Notes: generated by a model not told the origin, from the letters alone. 64,000 nucleotides of DNA from Actinomycetospora cinnamomea (GCF_003096675.1 NZ_QEKW01000001.1:744001-808000), one strand, 5' to 3'; positions 24,425 through 33,050 are shown, numbered from the stretch's first letter. Numbers and translations are program-made.

Positions 24425-27175
24425 TCACCCCGCGGCGCGGTCCTCCGGGATCAACGGGCCGCGGCGCAGCACCTCGGTGAAGGCCTCGGCCGGCATCGCG
24501 CGGGCGAACAGCCAGCCCTGGTAGGCGTGCACTCCCAGGTCGCGCAGGACGGCGAACTGGTCGGCGTCCTCGACGCCCTCCGCCACGCACACCTGCCCGA
24601 TCGCGGCGGTGAGGTCGACGACGGCGCGGGCGACGGCGCGGTCGGACTCGCCGGTCGCGACGCCCCGGACGAAGCCGCGGTCGAGCTTGACGATCTGGGC
24701 GGGCAGCCCGGTGAGCCGCGACAGCGACGAGTAGCCGGTGCCGAAGTCGTCGACGGCGAAGCGCACGCCGGCGGCGATGAGCTCGTTCATCTCCCGCAGC
24801 GTCTGCGGGGGCAGGTCCGCGAGGCAGGTCTCGACCAGCTCGAGCACCAGGCGGTCCCACGGCAGGCCGGCGTCGGCCACCGCGGCGCGCACCTCGGGCA
24901 GGAAGTCCGGGTCGCCGGGCAGCAGACCCGCGAGGTTGACCGCGACCGACGGCGGGACGCCGCCGGGGCCGGCGGACGGCCACGTCGCCGCCTCGCGGAC
25001 CGCGGCCCGCAGCACCCAGCGGTCGAGGTCGCCGAGCAGGTCGGCGGCCTCGGCCACCGGCAGGAACTTGTCCGGGAAGAGCAGGCCGTGCTCGGGGTGC
25101 TGCCAGCGCACCAGCGCCTCGGCGGTCTGCACGCGCCCGTCGGGCCCGACGACGGGCTGGAAGTGCAGCACGAGCTCGTCGTTGACCATCGCCTCGCGCA
25201 GCTGGGTCTCCATCCGCAGCGCCTCGTCGGCGCCGCGCATGATCGCCTCGTCGGCCAGCGCGAACCGGCCGTTGCCGCCGCTCTTGGCCTCGAACAGCGC
25301 GGCGTCGGCGAAGCGCATGAGGTCCCCGGTGCCGGGGTGGGTCGGCGCGGGCTCGAGGCCGGCGAGCTCGGTGGCGCGCTCCTGGCGCAGCACCTGGGCG
25401 ACCGGGTCGTCGGTCGGGTCGATCTCGGGACGGGAGGGATCCGACCGCTGCGGGTCCGCCTGCGGGTCGGACGTCGGGGGTCGGGCACCGCTGCGCGGTG
25501 TCTCCCCCGCGCCCGCGCCGATGCCGATCGTCGCACCGACCGCGGCCCCGACCGTCGCGGAGATGCGGACGAGCTGCCCGTGCACCGGGATGGCCGTGCG
25601 CAGGATGCCGGCCACGGTCGCCGAGAGCGCGTCGAGGCCGCCGTGCAGGTCGACGTCGGCGCAGACCACGACGAACTCGTCGCCTGCGCTGCGGGAGGCC
25701 GCGCAGCCCGCGGGCAGGCGCTCGCGCAGCCGCTGCGCCAGCTCGACGAGCAGCTCGTCGCCGGCGTCGTGGCCCAGCGAGTCGTTGACCCGCTTGAAGT
25801 TGTCGAGGTCGCAGAACAGGACACCGGTGCGTCGCGCGGTGGGCCCGGCGAGCAGGCGCGAGACCGTGGTGGTGAGCGCCCGGCGGTTGGGCAGGCCGGT
25901 GAGCTCGTCGTGCATGGCCTGGTGGCGCAGGCTCGCCTCGACCCGCCGGGCGTCGGTGACGTCCGTGAACACCACGAGGTGGGTCGCGCCGCCGTCGTCG
26001 TGCACCGAGACCGACACGTGCAGCTCGCACCACACCGGCGGCACGTCCGCCCCGCCCGCCCCGCGCTCGCGGCGGCGCAGCGCCCGCGGGGAGCACGACC
26101 AGCTCACCGACCCCGCCGACCCCGCGGGCCGCGCCAGCAGCGGCGTCACGGGCCCGTTCCCGGCGGCGGCCTCGGCGCCGAGGTCGAGCAGCTCGTCGGC
26201 GCGGCGCCCGCGCAGCGCCTCGGGGCCCTGACCGAGCAGCCGGCACAGCGCCTGGTTGGCCTTGATCATGCGCTCGTCGTCGTCGAACAGCGCGATCCCG
26301 ACCGGGGCGACGGCGAGCAGGTCGGTGAACCGCTGGGTGGAGGCGCGCAGCCGCTCCTCGGCCTGGCGCCGCGCGGTGACGTCGGCGGCCGTGCCGAGCA
26401 CCGTCCCGGCGCCGCCGTCGACCGCCCGACGGCCCGCGTTGACGTGCAGGATGCGCCCGCTCCCGTCGCCGAGGCGCACCTCGTCGTCGAGCGGGGTGCC
26501 GTCGGCCAGCAGGGCCGCCCAGCGCCGCGCCAGCCCGCCGCGGTCCTCGACGTGCACGGCCTCGAGCAGGTCCTCGGGCCGCCGCACGGCCGCCCGGTCG
26601 ACGCCGAGCAGCTCGGCGAGCACCGGCGAGAGCGACGCGGTGCCCGAGCCGAGGTCGACCTCCCAGTGCCCCAGCCCCGCGACGCGCTCCACGTCGGCGG
26701 CGGAGGGCGCCGACGGCGCGACGGGGGCGGCCGGGACAGCGGGCGTCGCGTCCGGGACGAGGACGAGGACGAGGACCGCACCCCCGCCCCGCTCGGGCCA
26801 CACGACGGCGCGCACCGGCAGCGGAGCCGCCGCGACACGGCGCAGGCGTCCGACGAGCAGACCGTCGGGGCCGGGAGCCGCGTCGGCGAGCAGCTCGCCG
26901 ACCGGTCGCCCGAGCATGCGGCGCGGGTCGAGGCCGCCGGTCGGGTCGACGAGGCGGGCCACCTGCTCGCGCACGTCGACCAGGCAACCCTGCGCGTCGT
27001 GGCGCAGGGACGCGCCGGGGGGCAGCGGGGCGGTCTCGAGAGCGGTCTCGAGAGCGGCGGCGGGGGCGGGGTCGGCGGTGGGCAACGGCGCGCGCGTGCC
27101 GGGACGGCGGGGCGCCGTCGTCGCACCGACGACGGCGAGGCCCCGCGAGCCCGGCGCCGGCGCGCTTCTGCTCAC
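24425..27175 (-). CDS. PAS-PAS-GGDEF-EAL cyclic-di-GMP turnover protein
   Basis: 916 residues from GTG at 27175, chosen for GAGGAG six bases upstream. The N-terminal 160 residues are Ala/Pro-rich with a degenerate PAS-like part. PAS domains follow at about 165-275 and 278-405 (RFTDLLAVAPVGIALFDDD). The GGDEF domain starts at MHDELTGLPNRRALT near 415; its signature is SAGDEF (Ala for the first Gly) near 495. It is interrupted at about 548-612 by a Pro/Asp/Arg-rich insertion before FADAALFEAKSGGNGRF. The EAL domain has AEALVRW near 684, NLAG, LELVET, DDFGTGYSSL near 806, KLDRGFV and AEGVED, so phosphodiesterase residues are intact. It probably both makes and degrades c-di-GMP, or the GGDEF part is regulatory. 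No membrane segments. Confidence 0.9.
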   Translation of the reverse strand: MSRSAPAPGSRGLAVVGATTAPRRPGTRAPLPTADPAPAAALETALETAPLPPGASLRHDAQGCLVDVREQVARLVDPTGGLDPRRMLGRPVGELLADAAPGPDGLLVGRLRRVAAAPLPVRAVVWPERGGGAVLVLVLVPDATPAVPAAPVAPSAPSAADVERVAGLGHWEVDLGSGTASLSPVLAELLGVDRAAVRRPEDLLEAVHVEDRGGLARRWAALLADGTPLDDEVRLGDGSGRILHVNAGRRAVDGGAGTVLGTAADVTARRQAEERLRASTQRFTDLLAVAPVGIALFDDDERMIKANQALCRLLGQGPEALRGRRADELLDLGAEAAAGNGPVTPLLARPAGSAGSVSWSCSPRALRRRERGAGGADVPPVWCELHVSVSVHDDGGATHLVVFTDVTDARRVEASLRHQAMHDELTGLPNRRALTTTVSRLLAGPTARRTGVLFCDLDNFKRVNDSLGHDAGDELLVELAQRLRERLPAGCAASRSAGDEFVVVCADVDLHGGLDALSATVAGILRTAIPVHGQLVRISATVGAAVGATIGIGAGAGETPRSGARPPTSDPQADPQRSDPSRPEIDPTDDPVAQVLRQERATELAGLEPAPTHPGTGDLMRFADAALFEAKSGGNGRFALADEAIMRGADEALRMETQLREAMVNDELVLHFQPVVGPDGRVQTAEALVRWQHPEHGLLFPDKFLPVAEAADLLGDLDRWVLRAAVREAATWPSAGPGGVPPSVAVNLAGLLPGDPDFLPEVRAAVADAGLPWDRLVLELVETCLADLPPQTLREMNELIAAGVRFAVDDFGTGYSSLSRLTGLPAQIVKLDRGFVRGVATGESDRAVARAVVDLTAAIGQVCVAEGVEDADQFAVLRDLGVHAYQGWLFARAMPAEAFTEVLRRGPLIPEDRAAG

Positions 27176-27644
27176 GGTCGTCTCCTCGCCCGCGGGGCCG
27201 TGCCGTCCCGGGGTGGAACGGGGCGTCCGCGTCTGTCTCAGCAACGAAGAAGACCCGGTCCGGGTCCGGGTGGATCACCCCGTGGAGGGACCTCGCGCGG
27301 CGACCGTGGCGTCGGACGCGTTCTGCTGCACGACCCCTCCGGTGGACCTTGAGGCCACCGACCGGTCGTCGCGCCGAAGCGGACGGGGGCCACGACGAAC
27401 GGCGAGCGGCCCAGCGTCACTCGGCCGATGGGTCGCTCATCGGACCCGGCGTCACCCACCTGCGGCTCACCGCCCTACCGACGGTTGATCACCGCGCCGT
27501 GAGCGGTCCGTGCCGCGCCGCGAGCGCTCCGCGACCGCCGTTCCGGTGATCCACCGTGCGCCGGGCGGGCGACACCGGCGCACGTGCGACACGCGCGAAC
27601 CGGCTTCCCGGCACGCCGGTGCCGCACACCCGGTATGACGGGGG
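27176..27644. other. Intergenic region between malic enzyme and the GGDEF-EAL gene
   Basis: 469 bases without a supportable gene. It contains the leader of the GGDEF-EAL gene on its left side. A hairpin ACCGGC (27599-27604) and GCCGGT (27615-27620) with a 10-base loop, 25 bases after the malic enzyme stop, may terminate that gene. Short frames on both strands lack SDs and family signatures. Confidence 0.5.
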
Positions 27645-28910
27645 TCACCGGTGCTCGGCCGCCACCTCGGCGACGTGCCGGCGCACGACGCCCTCCTCGG
27701 CGGCGGCGCGGGCCACGGCCTCGGCCACCGCGGGTGCGACGCACGGGTCCAGCGCGCTGGGCACGATGTGGTCGCGGCCGAACTCCTCGTCGCCCGCGGC
27801 GATGTCGGCGATCGCCTCGGCGGCGGCGAGCTTCATGGCCTCGGTGATGCGCCGCGCCGCGGCGTCGAGCGCCCCGGCGAACACCCCCGGGAAGGCCAGC
27901 ACGTTGTTGATCTGGTTCGGGTAGTCGCTGCGGCCGGTGGCGACGACCGCGGCGTGCTTGCGCGCGACGGCGGGGTCGATCTCGGGGTCCGGGTTGGACA
28001 GCGCGAAGACGATCGCGTCGTCGGCCATCGAGGCGATGACCGCCTCGGGGACCGTCGAGCCGGACAGGCCGAGGAAGACGTCGGCGCCCTCGAGGGCCGT
28101 GGCGAGGTCGCCGCGCACCCCGCGGGGGTTGGTCTGCTCGGCGAGGGCGATCTTCTCGACGTTCATGCCCTCGCGGCCCGCGTGGATGACGCCGCGGGAG
28201 TCCAGCACCACGACGTCGGAGGCACCGGCCAACATCAGGATCTTCGCGCAGGCCACGCCCGAGGCCCCGGCGCCGCTGACCACCACCCGCAGCGAGGCCA
28301 GGTCGCGGTCCAGCACGCGCACGGCGTTGCGCAGCGCGGCGAGCACGACGATCGCCGTGCCGTGCTGGTCGTCGTGCATGACCGGGCAGTCGAGGGCCTC
28401 GATCAGCCGGCGCTCGATCTCGAAGCACCGCGGGGCCGCGATGTCCTCGAGGTTGACCGCCCCGAAGCTGGGGCGCAGGTGCACGAGCGTGTCGACGATC
28501 TCGTCGACGTCGGTGGTCTCGAGCACCAGCGGGATGGAGTCGAGGTCGGCAAACGCCTTGAAGAGCGCCGACTTGCCCTCCATGACCGGCAGGGACGCCC
28601 GCGGCCCGATGTCGCCGAGGCCGAGGACCGCCGTGCCGTCGGAGACGACCGCCACGAGGCGGTGGGTCCAGGTGTACCGGGCGGTGAGGGCCTTGTCGTC
28701 GGCGATCGCCCGGCAGACCTTGGCCACCCCGGGGGTGTAGGCGATGGCGAGGTCGCGACGGCCCGCGAGCCCCACGGTGGGCGCCACCGAGAGCTTGCCG
28801 GCCTCATGGGCGGCGAACACCTCCTCCTCGGTGATGTCGCGGCCGTCGAGGTGCGGCTGGTTGTCGGTGGTGTCGGTCGAATCGACGGTGGGACCAGCGG
28901 GGTCGCTCAC
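27645..28910 (-). CDS. NAD(P)-dependent malic enzyme
   Basis: 421 residues from GTG at 28910, with GGAG seven bases upstream. This is the short bacterial form without a phosphotransacetylase domain. It decarboxylates malate to pyruvate, yielding NAD(P)H. The N-terminal domain has VAPTVGLAGRRDLAIAYTPG near 42 and LGLGDIGPRASLPVMEGKS near 96, which carries the catalytic lysine. NLEDIAAPRCFEIE and CPVMHDDQHGTAIV contain the metal-binding acidic residues. The NAD domain begins at VVVSGAGASGVACAKI. RSDYPNQINNVLAFPGVF is also diagnostic. It stands alone, convergent with nothing, and links TCA intermediates (see kgd) to pyruvate and lipid precursor supply. Confidence 0.93.
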   Translation of the reverse strand: MSDPAGPTVDSTDTTDNQPHLDGRDITEEEVFAAHEAGKLSVAPTVGLAGRRDLAIAYTPGVAKVCRAIADDKALTARYTWTHRLVAVVSDGTAVLGLGDIGPRASLPVMEGKSALFKAFADLDSIPLVLETTDVDEIVDTLVHLRPSFGAVNLEDIAAPRCFEIERRLIEALDCPVMHDDQHGTAIVVLAALRNAVRVLDRDLASLRVVVSGAGASGVACAKILMLAGASDVVVLDSRGVIHAGREGMNVEKIALAEQTNPRGVRGDLATALEGADVFLGLSGSTVPEAVIASMADDAIVFALSNPDPEIDPAVARKHAAVVATGRSDYPNQINNVLAFPGVFAGALDAAARRITEAMKLAAAEAIADIAAGDEEFGRDHIVPSALDPCVAPAVAEAVARAAAEEGVVRRHVAEVAAEHR

Positions 28911-29205
28911 GGGGACTCCAAGCGGGGTCGGTGGGTCGCGCGATCCTGGCGTGCGGGTGGGGGCCGTGTCCGGAGGGCACGCGCGTCGTCCGCGTCACCC
29001 GTCGTGGCGAGCGGTGCGGGGCGCGGGGCCCGGAGGCGCCCGGCGCGGGGCCGATCGGCCCGCCGGTGGTCCCCGATGCGTGCGGCGCGTTCGCGGCGCC
29101 CTCCCGGGCGGGGGTGTTCGCCGACGTGGTGGGCACCCGCTGCATGTTGCGCAGGCCGCCGTGAGCGTAGCCCGCCGCGGGGTCCCGCGCGGGGTGCCGC
29201 CCGGC

Positions 29206-29583
29206 TCAGCGCGCCCGCAGCCGCGCCGGGTGGGGCCACAGGCGCCAGCGCACCGGCCCCAGCGCTTCGGCCGGGCCCAGGGTGCGGGAATCGGTCGAGG
29301 CCGCCGGGGCGTCGCCCAGGGCGAACCACCCGTCGTCGAACGCCAGGGCCGCCCGCTTGACCGAGAGCTGCCCGGGACGCGCGGGCCAGCGCACGAGGGC
29401 CAGCTCGCCGGGCCGCACCGCCGCCCCCGGGAGGGCGACGACGACGTCGCCGTCGCGCAGGGTCGGCAGCATCGACGAGCCGCGGACGAGCACCCGGCGC
29501 GGCCGGCGCCGCCACCGGTCCCGCAGCCGCTCCCGGACCAGCTGTACGACCCGCGTGACCAGCGGCTCCCGGGCCCCGCTCAC
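29206..29583 (-). CDS. sodX: Nickel-type superoxide dismutase maturation protease
   Basis: 125 residues from GTG. It is a small S26/S24-family serine protease: the Ser nucleophile is in RGSSMLPTLRDGDVV near residue 36 and the general base Lys in QLSVKRAALAF near 75, followed by GWFALGDAPAASTDSRTLGP, the conserved box. There is no membrane anchor, unlike signal peptidase I. It removes the N-terminal propeptide of the nickel superoxide dismutase so that His1 can ligate nickel. It is divergent from sodN with 89 bases between the starts, the standard arrangement in streptomycetes and relatives. Assignment rests on both sequence and the adjacent sodN. Confidence 0.92.
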   Translation of the reverse strand: MSGAREPLVTRVVQLVRERLRDRWRRRPRRVLVRGSSMLPTLRDGDVVVALPGAAVRPGELALVRWPARPGQLSVKRAALAFDDGWFALGDAPAASTDSRTLGPAEALGPVRWRLWPHPARLRAR

Positions 29584-29619
29584 CGGCGCTCCACGTGTCG
29601 CCGCTCCGGCGCAGGGGTA

Positions 29620-29639
29620 CGTTCCCTGACGTCGGAACG
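29620..29639. promoter_or_regulatory. Inverted repeat in the sodX/sodN divergent promoter
   Basis: CGTTCC (29620-29625) and GGAACG (29634-29639) flank an 8-base spacer CTGACGTC that itself contains the palindrome GACGTC. It lies midway between the divergent starts. It does not resemble the Streptomyces Nur box, so it may bind another regulator. Candidate operator only. Confidence 0.4.
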
Positions 29640-29672
29640 ATCACCATTCCCCACCATTGAGAGGGAGGCGAG

Positions 29673-30086
29673 ATGGGACTGCTCACCGGCGTCCTGCGAC
29701 CGCGTCTGGAGGCCACCGCGCACTGCGACCTCCCCTGCGGTGTGTACGACCCGGCCCAGGCCCGGATCGAGGCCGAGTCGGTCAAGGCGATCCAGGAGAA
29801 GTACCAGGCCAACGAGGACCCGGCCTTCCGGGCCCGCGCGATCCAGATCAAGGAGGAGCGCGCGGACCTCGTCAAGCACCACCTCTGGGTGCTGTGGACG
29901 GACTACTTCAAGCCACCGCACTTCGAGAAGTACCCGCAGCTCCACGAGCTGTTCAACAAGGCCACCAAGGCCGCCGGCGGCGGTGAGGGCGGCGCGAAGT
30001 CGTCCATGGACCCGCAGTCGGGCCAGCAGGTGCTCGACTACATCGCCGAGATCTCGGACATCTTCTGGGAGACGAAGAAGGGCTGA
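29673..30086 (+). CDS. sodN: Nickel superoxide dismutase
   Basis: 137 residues with ATG preceded by GAGGGAGG. Cleavage after residue 16 (LRPRLEATA) exposes the nickel hook HCDLPCGVYDPAQ: His1, Cys2 and Cys6 of the mature protein bind nickel. The rest forms the four-helix bundle, with VKHHLWVLWTDYFKPPHFEKY and the C-terminal DIFWETKKG typical of the family. It dismutates superoxide in the cytoplasm as a hexamer. The propeptide is removed by the divergent sodX product. A strong hairpin follows the stop. Presence of sodN implies nickel uptake and probably nickel-dependent regulation. Confidence 0.97.
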   Translation: MGLLTGVLRPRLEATAHCDLPCGVYDPAQARIEAESVKAIQEKYQANEDPAFRARAIQIKEERADLVKHHLWVLWTDYFKPPHFEKYPQLHELFNKATKAAGGGEGGAKSSMDPQSGQQVLDYIAEISDIFWETKKG

Positions 30087-30124
30087 GCCGCACGACCGAG
30101 CGCAGCCCGCGCCCGCGCGGCACC

Positions 30125-30167
30125 GACGCGCCCGTCCCCGCTCCGCAGAGCCGGGGGCGGGCGCGTC
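30125..30167 (+). terminator. Terminator hairpin after sodN
   Basis: Sixteen-base arms GACGCGCCCGTCCCCG (30125-30140) and CGGGGGCGGGCGCGTC (30152-30167) pair with one G-U, around an 11-base loop. It starts 38 bases after the sodN stop and ends 33 bases before the next start. Confidence 0.8.
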
Positions 30168-30200
30168 GTCGTTCCGGGGCGCAACGGGTAGAGGGAGGCC

Positions 30201-30848
30201 GTGAGCGCCAGCCCCACGGGACGCATCTACGTCCTGCGTCACGGCGAGACCGAGTGGTCCCGCGCCGGACGCCACACGAGCCGGACCGACCTGCCGCTGA
30301 CCGACGCCGGGCGGGAGGCGGCACGGTCGGCCGGGCGCCTGCTGATGACGCTGCGCGGGGAGGACGCGCCCCGGCCGGCGGTGTGGACGAGCCCGCGACG
30401 GCGCGCGACCGAGACCGCCCGCCTGGCCGGGCTGGAGCCCGACGCCGTGCGCGAGGACCTGGTCGAGTGGGACTACGGCGCCTACGAGGGCCGCACGACC
30501 CCGGAGATCCGCGAGGACGAGCCGGGCTGGACGGTGTGGACCCACCCCAGCCCCGGCGGGGAGACGGCGCCGGAGGTCGCCGCGCGCCTCGACCAGGTGC
30601 TGGTCGACGCCGAGCGGGTGCTCCCCGAGCGCGACCTCGTCCTCGTGGGCCACGGCCACGCCGGACGCGTGCTCGTCGCCCGCTACCTGGGCCTCGACGC
30701 CCCGGCCGGGGTCGGGTTCGCGTTCGACGCCGCGTCGGTGACCGTGCTGGGCCACGAGCGGGGCGAGCCGCGCATCGACCTCCTCAACGCCCCCGCCGGC
30801 CTCCTCGAGGCGCCCCCGCCGCCGGCCGAGCGCTGGCCCGACCGCTAG
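30201..30848 (+). CDS. Histidine phosphatase family protein (Rv3214-like acid phosphatase)
   Basis: 215 residues from GTG preceded by GGGAGG. The catalytic loop VLRHGETEWS near residue 11 and the second His in LVGHGHAGRVL mark a phosphoglycerate-mutase-like phosphatase. VEWDYGAYEGRTTPEIRE and EPGWTVWTHPSPGGE closely resemble M. tuberculosis Rv3214 (annotated gpm2), which acts as a broad acid phosphatase rather than a mutase. The nearby Rv3217c-, Rv3218- and whiB1-like genes support the orthology. Its stop codon overlaps the convergent membrane protein stop in a shared CTAG. Confidence 0.9.
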   Translation: MSASPTGRIYVLRHGETEWSRAGRHTSRTDLPLTDAGREAARSAGRLLMTLRGEDAPRPAVWTSPRRRATETARLAGLEPDAVREDLVEWDYGAYEGRTTPEIREDEPGWTVWTHPSPGGETAPEVAARLDQVLVDAERVLPERDLVLVGHGHAGRVLVARYLGLDAPAGVGFAFDAASVTVLGHERGEPRIDLLNAPAGLLEAPPPPAERWPDR

Positions 30849-31192
30849 CCGCCCGCCCACTCCCGCGCCGGGCGCGAGACGAGGCCGGCCAGCACCGCGG
30901 CCGCGACGAGGAACACGGGGAAACCCCACTCCGGGCGGCCGGAGGGCACCGCGGCGTAGAACGCGCAGCCGATGGCCAGCAGCTGCGCCACCACCGCCGG
31001 TCCGCGCGCGCCCCGCTGACCGAGCAGCAGCGCGACACCCGCCACCCCGACCCCGATCGCGAGGAGGGCGACGAAGCCCCAGACCGCGAAGGCGAGGCCC
31101 GCGATCACCATGAGCACGACCACGACGGCGCCGACGACACCCTCCGCGAGCACGCCGAGCGCGGCCAGGCGCACGGGGCGGGGCGGTGTCAC
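30845..31192 (-). CDS. Small integral membrane protein (Rv3217c-like)
   Basis: 115 residues from GTG. There are four hydrophobic segments: about 8-30 (ALGVLAEGVVGAVVVVLMVI), 35-58, 64-82 and 88-107. Loops are short and the tail is Arg-rich. No enzymatic motif is present. Its place between the phosphatase and the lipid kinase matches the membrane gene Rv3217c in mycobacteria. Function unknown. Its start is 104 bases from the divergent lipid kinase start. Its TAG shares the CTAG at 30845-30848 with the stop of the convergent phosphatase gene. Confidence 0.7.
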   Translation of the reverse strand: MTPPRPVRLAALGVLAEGVVGAVVVVLMVIAGLAFAVWGFVALLAIGVGVAGVALLLGQRGARGPAVVAQLLAIGCAFYAAVPSGRPEWGFPVFLVAAAVLAGLVSRPAREWAGG

Positions 31193-31296
31193 GCCGCCAG
31201 CCTAGGCGTGGGCACCCTCGGGTCGGGCCGCTCCCCCGAGAGATCGGCGACATCCGGGACCCGCACCCCCCGACCGGAGGGGGCCCGGCGTCTACG

Positions 31297-32226
31297 GTGA
31301 GCGCCGTGCGCGCGCTGCTCGTGGCCAATCCGTCGGCCACCACGACGACGGCCGCAGGCCAGGACGTCATCGCGCACGCGCTCGCCAGCGAGATCAAGCT
31401 CGACGTCGTCGCGACCCGCTACCGCGGGCACGCCGCCGAGCTCGCCGCCCGCGCCCGCGCGGAGGCCGTGGACCTCGTCGTCGTCCTCGGCGGCGACGGC
31501 ACCGTCAACGAGGCCCTCAACGGGCTGCTCGCCGAGGGTCCCGGCGAGGGGGTGCCCGCGCTGGGGGTCGTGCCCGGCGGCTCGGCCAACGTGTTCGCCC
31601 GCGCCCTCGGTGTGCCCCGGGAGCCGCTGGAGGCCACGCACACCCTGCTGGGCGCCATCGCCGGCGGCCGCTCGCGCACGGTCGGGCTCGGGCGCGCCGA
31701 CGAGCGGTGGTTCAGCTTCAACGCGGGGCTCGGCTGGGACGCCGACGTCATCGCCTCGATGGAGCGGGCCCGTGGCCGCGGCCACGACGCCACCCCGGCC
31801 CGCTACGTGGCCACCTCGATCCGCCGCTGGACGCGCGCCCGCCTCGACCCGCCCGACCTCACCGTCGAGCTCGCGGGCGAGGAGCCGATCCGCGGCGTGC
31901 GCCTGGCGCTCGTGTCCAACACCGACCCGTGGACCTATCTGGGGCCGCGGCCGGTGCGCACCAACCCGGGCTGCTCCTTCGAGGACGGGCTCGGGGTCTT
32001 CGCGCTGCGCTCGCTCGGGCTGCCCACGGTCCTGCGCCTCGTGCACCAGGTGATGCGCCGCGACGGGGCCACCGGCCTGCGCTCGGTGGTGCGCCGCGAC
32101 GACGTGCCCGCGCTGCGCATCACCTCGGACGAACCGGTCAACCTCCAGGTCGACGGCGACCACCTCGGTCAGCGCAGCGACGTCGAGTTCGTCGCGGTCC
32201 CGGACGCGCTGCGGGTGGTCGTGTGA
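31297..32226 (+). CDS. Diacylglycerol kinase family lipid kinase (Rv3218-like)
   Basis: 309 residues from GTG at 31297 (VSAVRALLVANPSA), chosen because GGAGGGGG lies 13-20 bases upstream; a second GTG at 31306 is also possible. The nucleotide-binding motif is VVLGGDGTVNEALNGLL near residue 66 and the family segment GVVPGGSANVFARALG near 89. RWFSFNAGLGWDADVI and the C-terminal PVNLQVDGDHLG complete the DAGK/YegS fold. It likely phosphorylates a diacylglycerol or related polyprenyl lipid at the membrane. The neighbouring whiB1 downstream conserves the mycobacterial order. Confidence 0.88.
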   Translation: MSAVRALLVANPSATTTTAAGQDVIAHALASEIKLDVVATRYRGHAAELAARARAEAVDLVVVLGGDGTVNEALNGLLAEGPGEGVPALGVVPGGSANVFARALGVPREPLEATHTLLGAIAGGRSRTVGLGRADERWFSFNAGLGWDADVIASMERARGRGHDATPARYVATSIRRWTRARLDPPDLTVELAGEEPIRGVRLALVSNTDPWTYLGPRPVRTNPGCSFEDGLGVFALRSLGLPTVLRLVHQVMRRDGATGLRSVVRRDDVPALRITSDEPVNLQVDGDHLGQRSDVEFVAVPDALRVVV

Positions 32227-32662
32227 GGCCCGGAGGGCCGTCGGCGGCGTTCTGAATCGAGCCGTGCTGCGACCGCTCGTCGCGCGGTCACGGACGGGTG
32301 GACGTTTCGTCGTGCCGGGATCGTCGCTCGTCGCAGCCGGGCGGTCATGACGGTGCGCGCCATTCCACTCACCGACCGAGTTCGCCCGTCGAGCCGCTTG
32401 GCACTCGATCTCCCTGGTGCCGTCCTGCAGATTGAGTCGCATCCCCCGCGAATACCGGGAAGGACGCGCGGCTCGAGAGGGACGCGCACTCCGGACCGGA
32501 CGGGTCCGTCGTCCGAGAAGTGATCGGACGGCGGGCGGGAGACCGCGAGACGGTCTCCGTGCCAGGTCGTGGGCCCGACGGAGGGCCCGCGACGAGGTCG
32601 AGAAGACGACGACCACGACGGGCGCGCGCCCCGAAGTGCGCCCACCGAGGAGCTCAGCAACG
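32227..32662 (+). other. Long whiB1 leader / intergenic region
   Basis: 436 bases with no gene I can support. It starts with a small hairpin GGCCC-gga-GGGCC (32227-32239) directly after the lipid kinase stop, perhaps its terminator. The remainder should contain the whiB1 promoter. In M. tuberculosis whiB1 is controlled by a cAMP-receptor protein; I searched by eye for a TGTGA-N6-TCACA site and found none convincing. GAGGAG at 32646-32651 is the whiB1 SD. Confidence 0.5.
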
Positions 32663-32920
32663 ATGGACTGGCGGAACGACGCTGCTTGCCGCGACGAGGA
32701 CCCGGAACTGTTCTTCCCCGTCGGTACGAGCGGCCCCGCACTTTCCCAGATCGCGCGTGCGAAGAGTGTCTGCCGGCGTTGCCCGGCGATGACCGAGTGC
32801 CTGAAGTGGGCGCTCGAGTCGGGGCAGGACGCGGGCGTCTGGGGCGGTGCGAGCGAGGACGAGCGCCGCGCGCTCAAGCGCCGTGGCATCCGCCCCGAGG
32901 TGCACACCAGCGCCTGGTAG
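32663..32920 (+). CDS. whiB1: WhiB1-type iron-sulfur transcriptional regulator
   Basis: 85 residues from ATG at 32663, beginning MDWRNDAACRDEDPELFFPV as in mycobacterial WhiB1. The four cluster cysteines are C9, C37, C40 and C46 (VCRRCPAMTEC). The turn motif GVWGG and the basic tail ERRALKRRG that contacts DNA or sigma are present. WhiB1 binds a nitric-oxide-sensitive [4Fe-4S] cluster and partners with the primary sigma factor SigA; it is essential in mycobacteria. A longer frame from 32417 is rejected because the ATG has its own SD and matches homologs exactly. It is convergent with pdtaS across a strong terminator. Confidence 0.96.
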   Translation: MDWRNDAACRDEDPELFFPVGTSGPALSQIARAKSVCRRCPAMTECLKWALESGQDAGVWGGASEDERRALKRRGIRPEVHTSAW

Positions 32921-32992
32921 GGCGGTCCGCCCGCCCGGGACCGGACGCTCGCTCCCCACGCGTCCGTTCCCGGACGGCATCCCCAGCGACCC

Positions 32993-33034
32993 GAGGGCCC
33001 CGGCCCCGTCCCCGTGGACGGTGCCGGGGCCCTC
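32993..33034. terminator. Strong bidirectional terminator between whiB1 and pdtaS
   Basis: Perfect 12-base arms GAGGGCCCCGGC (32993-33004) and GCCGGGGCCCTC (33023-33034), with an inner stem CGTCC/GGACG (33007-33011, 33016-33020). A smaller hairpin CGTCCG-ttcc-CGGACG precedes it at 32961-32976. The flanking genes converge, so it can serve both. Confidence 0.85.
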
Positions 33035-33050
33035 GCGCGTGGCCCGCGCA

